A stretch of 64,000 nt of DNA, taken from an uncultured Bacilli bacterium (GTDB lineage Bacteria > Bacillota_I > Bacilli_A > RF39 > UBA660). The DNA is taken from NCBI GenBank assembly GCA_947585665.1, contig CANPXE010000006.1:1-64000 (forward strand), given 5' to 3'. How positions within the stretch are numbered: the stretch's first letter is position 1; every line of letters starts with the position of its first letter. Shown here piece after piece: positions 35,648-43,773 of the stretch. The notes under the pieces are model-generated. The model saw only the letters and a list, made by a program, of their open reading frames with translations. It made no database searches and had not been told where the DNA came from. The position numbers were made by a program, and so were the translations under genes.

Positions 35648-36651
35648 AAATATTAGTAACGGGAGGAACAGGGTATATTGGTAGTCATACTTGTGTTGAA
35701 CTATTAGATAATGGTTATGAAGTAGTTATTATTGATAATCTTGTTAATTCTAAAAAGGAAGTAGTTGATTATTTAAAAGAGATAACTGGTAAAGAAGTTG
35801 TATTCTATGAAGGGGATGTCTGTGATAAAGACCTTTTAAGAAAGATATTTAAAGAACATAAAATAGATGCTGTCATGCATTTTGCTGGATTAAAAGCTGT
35901 TGGTGAAAGTGTTCAAAAGCCACTTCTTTATTATCGCAACAATTTAGATTCAACTCTTTCTCTATGTGAAGTTATGACTGAGTTCGACTGTAAAAAATTA
36001 GTTTTTTCTTCAAGTGCTACCGTTTATGGTTCACCTAAAAGTTTACCTATTAAAGAAGATTTTCCTCTTTCAACAACTAATCCCTATGGATCAACTAAAT
36101 TATACATAGAGGGGATTTTACGTGATTTATATACTTCTGATAATGATTGGAGTATAGCTCTACTTCGTTATTTCAATCCTATTGGTGCTCATAAATCAGG
36201 TTTAATTGGGGAAAATCCTAATGATATACCTAATAATTTAATGCCTTATATCGCTAAAGTTGCCGAAGGTGAATTAGAGATATTGAGTATTTTTGGAAAT
36301 GATTATGATACTAAAGATGGAACGGGTGTTAGAGATTATATTCATGTTGTTGACTTAGCCAAAGGCCATATTAAAGCCCTTGAAAAGATTTTAAAAGAAA
36401 AGGGTGTCGATGCTTATAACTTAGGAACAGGTAAAGGTTATAGTGTTTTAGAATTAGTTGAGACGTATGAAAGAGTTAACAACGTTAAAGTTCCAAGAAA
36501 AATTGTTGCTCGCCGTGCTGGTGATATTGCTGAATGTTATGCCGACCCTAGTTATGCCAAAGAAAAATTGGGATGGACTTCTGAAAAAGGTCTAGAAGAG
36601 ATGTGTCAAGATACCTATAACTTTATTCAAAAGCATAAAGCAAAAAAATAA
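35644..36651 (+). CDS. galE: UDP-glucose 4-epimerase
   Basis: 335 residues, full length. Interconverts UDP-glucose and UDP-galactose. Extended SDR signatures are present: TGGTGYIGSHTC (NAD-binding), SSSATVYG, and the catalytic YGSTK tyrosine-lysine pair, then LRYFNPIGAH and GTGVRDYIHVVDLA. AAAGGAGG precedes the ATG. It can supply UDP-Gal for envelope glycans and for the CpoA-like glycolipid enzyme at 42734. Confidence 0.96.
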   Translation: MKILVTGGTGYIGSHTCVELLDNGYEVVIIDNLVNSKKEVVDYLKEITGKEVVFYEGDVCDKDLLRKIFKEHKIDAVMHFAGLKAVGESVQKPLLYYRNNLDSTLSLCEVMTEFDCKKLVFSSSATVYGSPKSLPIKEDFPLSTTNPYGSTKLYIEGILRDLYTSDNDWSIALLRYFNPIGAHKSGLIGENPNDIPNNLMPYIAKVAEGELEILSIFGNDYDTKDGTGVRDYIHVVDLAKGHIKALEKILKEKGVDAYNLGTGKGYSVLELVETYERVNNVKVPRKIVARRAGDIAECYADPSYAKEKLGWTSEKGLEEMCQDTYNFIQKHKAKK

Positions 36652-36673
36652 AACGACTTTTTAAGTCGCTTTT

Positions 36674-36676
<3 letters not shown>
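36651..36676. terminator. Intrinsic terminator after galE
   Basis: CGACTT / AAGTCG hairpin and T6, shared with the convergent gene that ends at 36674. Confidence 0.75.
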
Positions 36677-37417
<741 letters not shown>

Positions 37418-37584
37418 ATTTTACCTTCTTTCTATTTTTCAATACTAAAATATCATATAAATTATCATAATAAAATACTTTAATGATAAATAAAGTGTAA
37501 ATAAAAGTTTAAAATGTAAAGAAAATAGTTTAAATATTTAGACTAATTAGATATAGTTTTCTATGTATTTTTATAATTACTTTA

Positions 37585-37593
37585 TGATATAAT
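37585..37593 (+). promoter_or_regulatory. Extended -10 promoter of the IscU-like/GGGtGRT pair
   Basis: TGATATAAT, an extended -10, lies 27 bases before the ATG at 37620; no good -35 is visible. The preceding 160 bases are AT-rich and otherwise featureless. Confidence 0.5.
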
Positions 37594-37619
37594 TTAATTG
37601 TAAACATAGGAGGTAAAAT

Positions 37620-38312
37620 ATGATTTATACAAAAGAAGTAGAAGAAATGTGCCCAGTAGCTAAAGGTGTTGATCACGGACCAGCACCAATACCTGAAGAA
37701 GGTAAATGGGTCAAAGCTAAAGAGATTAAAGATATCTCAGGATTAACACATGGTATTGGTTGGTGTGCTCCCCAACAAGGTGCTTGTAAGTTAACCTTAA
37801 ATATAAAGGAAGGAATTATTCAAGAAGCTTTAGTTGAAACAATTGGATGTAGTGGTATGACACATAGTGCTGCGATGGCTGGTGAAATATTAGTAGGTAA
37901 AACTATTCTTGAAGCCTTAAATACTGATTTAGTATGTGATGCGATTAATACGGCAATGCGTGAATTATTCTTACAAATTGTCTATGGTCGTAGCCAATCA
38001 GCATTCTCAGAAGGAGGATTAGCTATTGGAGCTGGACTTGAAGATTTAGGTAAAGGTACACGTAGTCAAGTTGGAACAATATATGCAACTTTGAAAAAAG
38101 GACCAAGATATTTGGAACTTGCTGAAGGTTATATCGTTGAGATTGGTCTTGATAAAGATAATCAAATCATTGGTTATAAATATGTTAATTTAGGTAAGAT
38201 GATGGAAAACATCAAAAAGGGAATTGAACCTATGGAAGCCATTGAAAAAGCGAGTGGTACATATGGAAGATTCGATGAAGCGGTTAAGAAAATTGACCCA
38301 AGATGTGAGTAG
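37620..38312 (+). CDS. IscU/NifU-like iron-sulfur scaffold protein
   Basis: 230 residues. The centre resembles the NifU N-terminal (IscU-like) domain: GWCAPQQGACKLTL, then ETIGCSGMTHSAAMAGEIL, where Cys residues could hold a cluster. The protein is longer than ordinary IscU/SufU and has a C-terminal helical extension ending in DPRCE. Such proteins are found paired with a GGGtGRT protein in anaerobes, as here; their precise role is unknown. AGGAGG precedes the ATG, and the next gene follows after nine bases. Confidence 0.75.
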   Translation: MIYTKEVEEMCPVAKGVDHGPAPIPEEGKWVKAKEIKDISGLTHGIGWCAPQQGACKLTLNIKEGIIQEALVETIGCSGMTHSAAMAGEILVGKTILEALNTDLVCDAINTAMRELFLQIVYGRSQSAFSEGGLAIGAGLEDLGKGTRSQVGTIYATLKKGPRYLELAEGYIVEIGLDKDNQIIGYKYVNLGKMMENIKKGIEPMEAIEKASGTYGRFDEAVKKIDPRCE

Positions 38313-38321
38313 GAGGACATT

Positions 38322-39320
38322 ATGGCATTGTTTGAAAGTTATGAGAGAAGAATAGATCAAATTAAACCAGTAATGGAAAAATATGGTATTAAAGATTTTG
38401 ATGATGCAAGAAATATTTGTAAAGAAAAAGGTTTTGATCCTTATGAAATAGTTAAGGGTGTTCAACCAATTTGTTTTGAAAATGCTTGTTGGGCTTATAC
38501 TTTAGGAGCTGCGATTGCGATTAAATCAGGACGTACGAAAGCAAGTGAAGCCGCTAAAGCAATTGGTGAAGGATTACAAGCTTTCTGTATTCCAGGAAGT
38601 GTTGCGGATGATCGTAAGGTTGGTCTTGGACATGGAAATCTTGCTTCAATGTTATTATCTGAAGATACGAAGTGCTTTGCTTTTTTAGCAGGACATGAAT
38701 CTTTTGCGGCTGCTGAAGGAGCAATTGGTATTGCTAAGAGTGCTAATAAAGTGAGAAAAGAACCATTAAAAGTTATTTTAAATGGTCTTGGAAAAGATGC
38801 TGCTCAAGTAATATCTCGTATTAATGGATTTACTTATGTTAAAACAGATTTTGATTTCTTTACGGGAAAAGTTAAAGTTGTTGAAGAAATAAAATATTCT
38901 GATGGGGAAAGAAGCAAAGTTAGATGTTATGGATGTAACGATGTTAGAGAAGGTGTTGCTATTATGCATCTAGAAGGTGTAGATGTATCAATCACTGGTA
39001 ACTCAACTAATCCAACGAGATTCCAACATCCTGTTGCTGGAACTTATAAGAAAGAATGTACGGAAATGGGAAAGAAATATTTCTCTGTTGCATCAGGTGG
39101 GGGAACAGGAAGAACGCTTCACCCAGATAATATGGCAGCTGGACCTGCTTCATATGGTATGACTGACACGATGGGAAGAATGCATAGTGATGCACAATTC
39201 GCTGGTTCATCATCAGTTCCTGCCCATGTTGAAATGATGGGATTAATTGGAATGGGAAATAACCCAATGGTTGGAGCAACCGTTGCTGTCGCTGTCGCTG
39301 TTGAAGAAGCATTTAAGTAA
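38322..39320 (+). CDS. GGGtGRT protein
   Basis: 332 residues, the partner of the previous gene. The signature SGGGTGRTLHPDNMAAGPAS is near residue 260, with an earlier KVRCYGCNDVREG that could bind a metal or cluster. The family is named after the motif and has no proven function; conserved pairing with an IscU-like protein suggests iron-sulfur chemistry. GTAGGAGG precedes the ATG. Confidence 0.8.
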   Translation: MALFESYERRIDQIKPVMEKYGIKDFDDARNICKEKGFDPYEIVKGVQPICFENACWAYTLGAAIAIKSGRTKASEAAKAIGEGLQAFCIPGSVADDRKVGLGHGNLASMLLSEDTKCFAFLAGHESFAAAEGAIGIAKSANKVRKEPLKVILNGLGKDAAQVISRINGFTYVKTDFDFFTGKVKVVEEIKYSDGERSKVRCYGCNDVREGVAIMHLEGVDVSITGNSTNPTRFQHPVAGTYKKECTEMGKKYFSVASGGGTGRTLHPDNMAAGPASYGMTDTMGRMHSDAQFAGSSSVPAHVEMMGLIGMGNNPMVGATVAVAVAVEEAFK

Positions 39321-39371
39321 AATAGGCGAATATAATAATTTCTTTGATTACGATTAAATAAGAAAATATAT

Positions 39372-39395
39372 AAGAGAATATGAAAATATTCTCTT
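39372..39395 (+). repeat. 24-bp hairpin, left copy of a direct duplication
   Basis: A perfect 10-bp inverted repeat with a GAAA loop (AAGAGAATAT / ATATTCTCTT). It is identical to 39587-39610 and lies just before the inserted element. It lacks a T-run of its own. Confidence 0.9.
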
Positions 39396-39586
39396 CAGGC
39401 CGTTGACAAAGTCGGTTTTTCAAACCGGCTTTGTCAATCGGCTTTTTTAATTTCCCACTTTGGTACTAAAAAAAGAGCAAATTTGAATTTTTAATATCAA
39501 ATAACGCTCAATTTTAAACTTTTTCTCCCACTTTTAGAGTTTTCAAATTTTAATTTTTTCTAAAAATGTAGTTTGTCAACAGTCTG
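39396..39586. mobile_element. 191-bp MITE-like element with terminal inverted repeats
   Basis: The left end starts CAGGCCGTTGACAAA; the reverse complement of the right end starts CAGACTGTTGACAAA, matching at 13 of 15 positions. It is flanked by exact 24-bp direct repeats that are the hairpin of the upstream gene's terminator. It encodes nothing. Internally, 39399-39448 is a second long hairpin (GTTGACAAAG / CTTTGTCAA core) with a T-run, so the element carries its own terminator. It and its duplication fill most of the 396-base gap between the GGGtGRT and surface-protein genes. Confidence 0.7.
39399..39448 (+). terminator. Strong intrinsic terminator inside the MITE-like element
   Basis: About 20-bp near-perfect stem with a 3-base loop, followed by T6. 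Confidence 0.75.
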
Positions 39587-39614
39587 AAGAGAATATGAAA
39601 ATATTCTCTTTTAA
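39587..39614 (+). terminator. 24-bp hairpin, right copy, with T-run
   Basis: Second exact copy of the 24-bp hairpin, followed by TTTT. It appears to be the original end of the GGGtGRT gene's terminator before insertion. Confidence 0.7.
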
Positions 39615-39655
39615 TTTAAAAAAATATGTAAATAATTTCCAAACTATAAATGTTC

Positions 39656-39682
39656 TTGACAAGCAAGTGGGGGGGGTATAAT
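39656..39682 (+). promoter_or_regulatory. Promoter with G8 tract in the spacer
   Basis: Consensus TTGACA (39656-39661) and TATAAT (39677-39682) are separated by only 15 bases, eight of which are a G homopolymer (39669-39676). A run of G in this AT-rich DNA is striking. Slippage to ten G would give the optimal 17-base spacing. Confidence 0.8.
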
Positions 39683-39716
39683 ATAAAGTATAAATATTAT
39701 GAAAGGAGAAAGAAAA

Positions 39717-41033
39717 ATGAAAAAGAAAGGTTTATTAGTATTTGCAGCTACTATTATGTTAGCAACAACTTCTAGTGCTTACGCAACTGAAGAAATTGAT
39801 ACTTGGGCAAATTTAAAAACTTGTCTTGAAGGAAATGAGACTGAATGTGTTTTGAAAGCAGGAGCATCAATTACTGAAGAAGTTACTAATGTTAATGTAG
39901 CAATTAATGGTACTAAAACACTTGATCTTAATGGTGAAACAATTACTTTAAATGCAACTGCTGGTCCAACTGACACTTCAAGATTTCACGTTGAAGAGGA
40001 TGATAATCTTACAATTACCAATGGAACAATCATTAAACAGGGTGAAAGTACAATTGTTACAGTTGAAAAAGGTGGAAGTTTAACAGTTGATGCTACTCTT
40101 ACAACACAAAGTAATGATAATATTAATAGTATTGGAATTTGGGGAAGTGCAACAGACGATGGAAAAAAGACTAACGTTACAATTACTAAAAATGGTGTTG
40201 TTAATGGTGGTGTTGGTGTAGCTGGAAGTAGAGATAACTCAGAAGCTGCTTATGGAGTTACAGTCACTATAAAAGGTAAAATTGCTCAACCTTATGCCAG
40301 TGCTGCTCTTACTATTAATGGTAGAGTTAAAGAAGGTAACCCAATTATTAATTTGGAAAACGCTACTGTTTCTTCAAATGGTAATGAGGCAATTTATGCT
40401 GCTGGATATGGTACATGGAATATTACTGGTGGTAGTTTTAAAGGAAGCGAAGCAATTGGTGTTAAATCAGGTATTATTAATATCAATGGTGGTACATTCG
40501 AAGCAAATGGTAATTATGTAGAACCTGGTAGTGTCACAGAAGAAAGTGGAAAAACTACTGCAACAGGAGCTGCTATTAGTATTACAACTAATGAGACTTA
40601 TCAAGGAAATGTTGAAATAACAATTAAAGGTAATCCTACTATTAAGAGTAAAGAAGGATATGCTTTATATGAAGGACCAACAGGAATAGAAGAAACAGCT
40701 GTAAATAGTATTGCTATTGAAAATGGAACTTTTACTGCTGGAACTAGCGTTGAAGGAGCTCTATCTATAACATCAAGTGAAGATGAAGCATTCCAACATT
40801 TCATTAGTGGTGGTGAATTTTCTTCTATTGTTAATAGTAAATTCTTATCTAAAGGTTTAGTACAAGAAAAAGGTAAAGATGGAAATATCATTGTTAAAAA
40901 GCCTACAACTAAGACTGAAAAAGAAAATAACCCAGCTACTGGTGATAATTTATTAACTTATGTAGTTATGGGAACATTTGCTATTGTAAGTGTATTGGGA
41001 ACTACAATTTGTTTAAGAAAAGTAAATGAATAA
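39717..41033 (+). CDS. Cell-wall-anchored surface protein with NPATG sorting signal
   Basis: 438 residues. Signal peptide of about 25 residues (LLVFAATIMLATTSSAYA). The mature part is rich in Thr, Gly, Asn and beta-strands with recurring ITNGTI, INGGTF, ISGGEF turns, suggesting a right-handed beta-helix. The C-terminus has NPATG, a hydrophobic segment and a positive tail (LRKVNE), a sortase signal. ATG 39717 is preferred over 39699 because AAAGGAG lies seven bases upstream. The probable enzyme is the sortase at 61170. Transcription starts from the G8-containing promoter. Confidence 0.88.
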   Translation: MKKKGLLVFAATIMLATTSSAYATEEIDTWANLKTCLEGNETECVLKAGASITEEVTNVNVAINGTKTLDLNGETITLNATAGPTDTSRFHVEEDDNLTITNGTIIKQGESTIVTVEKGGSLTVDATLTTQSNDNINSIGIWGSATDDGKKTNVTITKNGVVNGGVGVAGSRDNSEAAYGVTVTIKGKIAQPYASAALTINGRVKEGNPIINLENATVSSNGNEAIYAAGYGTWNITGGSFKGSEAIGVKSGIININGGTFEANGNYVEPGSVTEESGKTTATGAAISITTNETYQGNVEITIKGNPTIKSKEGYALYEGPTGIEETAVNSIAIENGTFTAGTSVEGALSITSSEDEAFQHFISGGEFSSIVNSKFLSKGLVQEKGKDGNIIVKKPTTKTEKENNPATGDNLLTYVVMGTFAIVSVLGTTICLRKVNE

Positions 41034-41037
41034 TCTT

Positions 41038-41068
41038 TGAAAAAGAAATGATAATCATTTCTTTTTTT
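41038..41068 (+). terminator. Intrinsic terminator
   Basis: AAAGAAATGAT / ATCATTTCTTT with T7. Confidence 0.8.
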
Positions 41069-41097
41069 GCTACTAATTAATTAAAGAATCTATTCTG

Positions 41098-41126
41098 TTG
41101 AAGATTTTAAAAAAAATTGTTATACT
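41098..41126 (+). promoter_or_regulatory. Probable promoter of deoD
   Basis: TTGAAG (41098-41103), 17-base spacer, TATACT (41121-41126). Confidence 0.6.
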
Positions 41127-41150
41127 TTAAATAGAATAGGAGTGATGATT

Positions 41151-41861
41151 ATGACGCCACATAATGAGGCTCAAAAAGAAGATATTGCCAAAGTAGTTTT
41201 GATGCCAGGCGATCCTAAAAGAGCGGAATATATCGCTAAGAATTATATGACGGATTACAAATTGGTTAATTCTGTTCGTGGAATGCTAGCATATACCGGT
41301 TTTTATAAAGGAAAACGTCTTACAGTTATGGCAAGTGGTATGGGAATGCCTAGTATTGGTATATATTCATATGAATTGTTTAAGTTTTATGATGTCGATA
41401 CAATTATTCGTGTTGGTAGTATTGGAGCTTATGATGAGTCACTAAAGATATATGATATCATTTTAGCTGAAGAGTCATATGCGCAAAGTACTTTTGCGGA
41501 AGTTCAAAATGGTAATAAAGAAAAAATATTAAAGTCTTCTAAAGAAATCAATGATGTTGTCAAAACAACAGCTGAAGAGATGGGCATTACCATTCATCCA
41601 GGACGTATTTATTCAAGTGATGTTTTCTATCAAGAACATCCTAATATCGATTATTTAAATAAAGAAATGCAATGTTTAGGGACAGAGATGGAGTCATTTG
41701 CCTTATATCATAATGCTCAAGTTTGTGGTAAAAAGGCAACTTGTCTTGTAACTGTTTCTGATCATTTACGAACACATGAAGAACTATCAGCTGATAAGCG
41801 TGAAAAGTCCTTTAATACTATGATGGAACTTGCTTTAAATACAGCTATAAAATTAATTTAA
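41151..41861 (+). CDS. deoD: Purine nucleoside phosphorylase, DeoD type
   Basis: 236 residues, family length. Phosphorolysis of purine (deoxy)nucleosides for salvage. Motifs: TPHNEA, VLMPGDPKRAEYIA (phosphate site), GMGMPSIGIYSYEL, IRVGSIGAY, LGTEMESFALY (ribose/base contact) and VSDHL. ATG 41151 is preferred with AGGAGTGATG upstream; the open frame begins at 41142. Nucleotide salvage also includes tdk at 51867 in this window. Confidence 0.96.
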   Translation: MTPHNEAQKEDIAKVVLMPGDPKRAEYIAKNYMTDYKLVNSVRGMLAYTGFYKGKRLTVMASGMGMPSIGIYSYELFKFYDVDTIIRVGSIGAYDESLKIYDIILAEESYAQSTFAEVQNGNKEKILKSSKEINDVVKTTAEEMGITIHPGRIYSSDVFYQEHPNIDYLNKEMQCLGTEMESFALYHNAQVCGKKATCLVTVSDHLRTHEELSADKREKSFNTMMELALNTAIKLI

Positions 41862-41913
41862 AGAATAAAAGATCTTCTTTTGTATCATAAAAGATATGAA
41901 AGGAGATTTTTTT

Positions 41914-42690
41914 ATGGCACGTCATAAAGTAGAAATTAGTGGCGTGAATACAGCAAATATAAAAACATTATCCTTTGATGAAATGGAAACACTATTTAAA
42001 AGAATGAAAGAAGGAGATTCTAATGCCAGAGAAGAGTTAGTAAATGGTAACTTAAAGTTGGTGCTAGCCCTTCTAAAAGGCTTTAATCGTAAGAATGAAA
42101 ACATGGATGATTTATTTCAAATTGGTTGTGTTGGTCTTTTAAAAGCCATTGATAATTTTGATTTATCATATGGTGTTCGTTTCTCAACTTATTGCGTTCC
42201 AATGATTAAGGGCGAAATAAAGAGATATCTTCGTGATAATTCCGCAATTCGCATAAGTCGTTCGGTTAAAGATTTATCATATAAAATAATGAAATTAAAA
42301 GATGAGTATCTAGTTAGTAATGGTAAAGAGCCAACTGTCGAATATTTATCTCAACAATTAGGTGTTGATAAAAGTGATATTTTGAATGCTATTGAATCAA
42401 TGAAAGACCCTGTTAGTATTTTTGAAGCGATATATAATGATGGTGGCGATACAATTTATTTATGTGATCAAATTGAAGATAAAAAAAATAACAGTGATAT
42501 CGCAACTAAAATGGCTGTTGAAAAAGCTATCTTCGATTTAGAAGAAAGAGAAAAATATATTTTGGATCAACGCTTTGTTGTAGGAAAAACACAAATGGAA
42601 ATTGCTGAAGAGTTAGGAATTAGCCAAGCTCAAATATCAAGAATTGAAAAAAATAGTATCAATAAAATAAAAAATAATTTAGCAAATTAA
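41914..42690 (+). CDS. sigG: Sporulation sigma factor SigG-like
   Basis: 258 residues. The N-terminus RHKVEISGVNTANIKTLS matches the SigG-specific leader; region 2 (MDDLFQIGCVGLLKAIDNFD, RFSTYCVPMIKGEIKRYLRD) and region 4 (LGISQAQISRIEKNSINKIK; shown in parts) are intact. SigG drives late forespore genes. ATG 41914 is chosen over 41896 because AAAGGAG sits upstream of it. It is monocistronic here: the usual neighbours (sigE, spoIIG genes) are not adjacent. SigF is the closest alternative. Confidence 0.88.
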   Translation: MARHKVEISGVNTANIKTLSFDEMETLFKRMKEGDSNAREELVNGNLKLVLALLKGFNRKNENMDDLFQIGCVGLLKAIDNFDLSYGVRFSTYCVPMIKGEIKRYLRDNSAIRISRSVKDLSYKIMKLKDEYLVSNGKEPTVEYLSQQLGVDKSDILNAIESMKDPVSIFEAIYNDGGDTIYLCDQIEDKKNNSDIATKMAVEKAIFDLEEREKYILDQRFVVGKTQMEIAEELGISQAQISRIEKNSINKIKNNLAN

Positions 42691-42706
42691 AAAAGTATAG
42701 TTCTTA

Positions 42707-42715
42707 TGGTATAAT
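42707..42715 (+). promoter_or_regulatory. Extended -10 promoter of the glycosyltransferase gene
   Basis: TGGTATAAT, a perfect extended -10, 19 bases before the ATG. Confidence 0.55.
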
Positions 42716-42733
42716 AAAATTAGTGGTGATAAT

Positions 42734-43750
42734 ATGAAAGTACTTTTATATACAGAAGGACTAAAAACGGTCGGAAAGAGTGGTTTAGGTAAAGCCATTA
42801 AACATCAACAAAAAGCTTTAGAAAATGAACATATTGAATATACCTTAAATCCTAAAGACGATTATGATATTTTACATATTAATACTTATTTCCCTAAATC
42901 ATATTTTCTTGCTAAAAGAGCTAAGAAAAAAGGTAAAAAAATAGTGTATCATGCTCATTCTACAGAAGAGGATTTCCGTGATGGTTTTATCTTTTGCCGC
43001 CAAATTGCTCCTCTTTTTAAAAAGTGGCTAATAAAATGTTATCGCTTAGGTGACGTTATTGTTACACCAACTTTATATTCTAAAAGATTATTAGAAGGTT
43101 ATAAGGGTTTAGAGAACAAAAAAATATATGCTATCTCTAACGGAATTGAAATAGAGTTCTTTAAGAAAAATAAAAAGTTAGGTGAAAAATTCCGTCAAGA
43201 TTACCATATCAAGAAAGATGAAAAAGTTATTATTGGTATTGGATTATACATTGAAAGAAAAGGAATTGTCGATTTTGTTGAACTTGCTAAACGTTTACCA
43301 GAATATAAATTTATTTGGTTCGGTTATTCACCTCTTGCTGCTGCAACAAAACCTGTTCGTGATGCTGTTAATACAAAATTAGATAATTTATTATTCGCGG
43401 GTTATGTTGAAAGAGAAGTAATTCGTGAAGCCATGAATGGTTGTGATTTATATCTTTTTCCGACACTAGAAGAAACTGAAGGAATACCAATTGTTGAAGC
43501 TTGTGCCTGTGAAACAAATGCGATTATAAGAGACATACCAATCTTTGATGGTTGGTTAGAAGATGGTAAAAATGTTTATAAAGCCAAAGATGTTGATGAT
43601 TTTGAAAAGAAAATAAAAGACTTCTTTAGTGGAAAGTTACCATCTGTTGCTAAAAATGCTTACAAGGTAGCTCAGGAACGTGATTTAAAATATGTTGGGA
43701 AACAACTTCATCAAGTATATGATGAGGTATTAAAAGGAAAAGAAAAGTAG
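42734..43750 (+). CDS. Glycolipid glycosyltransferase, CpoA/alDGS-like (GT4)
   Basis: 338 residues. The opening KVLLYTEGLKTVGKSGLGKA, DDYDILHINTYFPKS and YHAHSTEEDFRDGF closely follow the pneumococcal CpoA / Acholeplasma diglucosyl-diacylglycerol synthase group, which adds the second sugar to monoglycosyl-diacylglycerol at the membrane face. The GT4 retaining motif is EETEGIPIVEA. Such lipids serve as membrane bilayer regulators and lipoteichoic acid anchors. Sugar donor (UDP-Glc or UDP-Gal) cannot be told; galE is at 35644. GTGGTGATA precedes the ATG. Confidence 0.85.
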   Translation: MKVLLYTEGLKTVGKSGLGKAIKHQQKALENEHIEYTLNPKDDYDILHINTYFPKSYFLAKRAKKKGKKIVYHAHSTEEDFRDGFIFCRQIAPLFKKWLIKCYRLGDVIVTPTLYSKRLLEGYKGLENKKIYAISNGIEIEFFKKNKKLGEKFRQDYHIKKDEKVIIGIGLYIERKGIVDFVELAKRLPEYKFIWFGYSPLAAATKPVRDAVNTKLDNLLFAGYVEREVIREAMNGCDLYLFPTLEETEGIPIVEACACETNAIIRDIPIFDGWLEDGKNVYKAKDVDDFEKKIKDFFSGKLPSVAKNAYKVAQERDLKYVGKQLHQVYDEVLKGKEK

Positions 43751-43773
43751 ATAAAAATTTATCTACTTTTTTA
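43743..43773. terminator. Bidirectional terminator
   Basis: AAAAGTAGATAAA / TTTATCTACTTTT hairpin between convergent genes. Confidence 0.8.
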
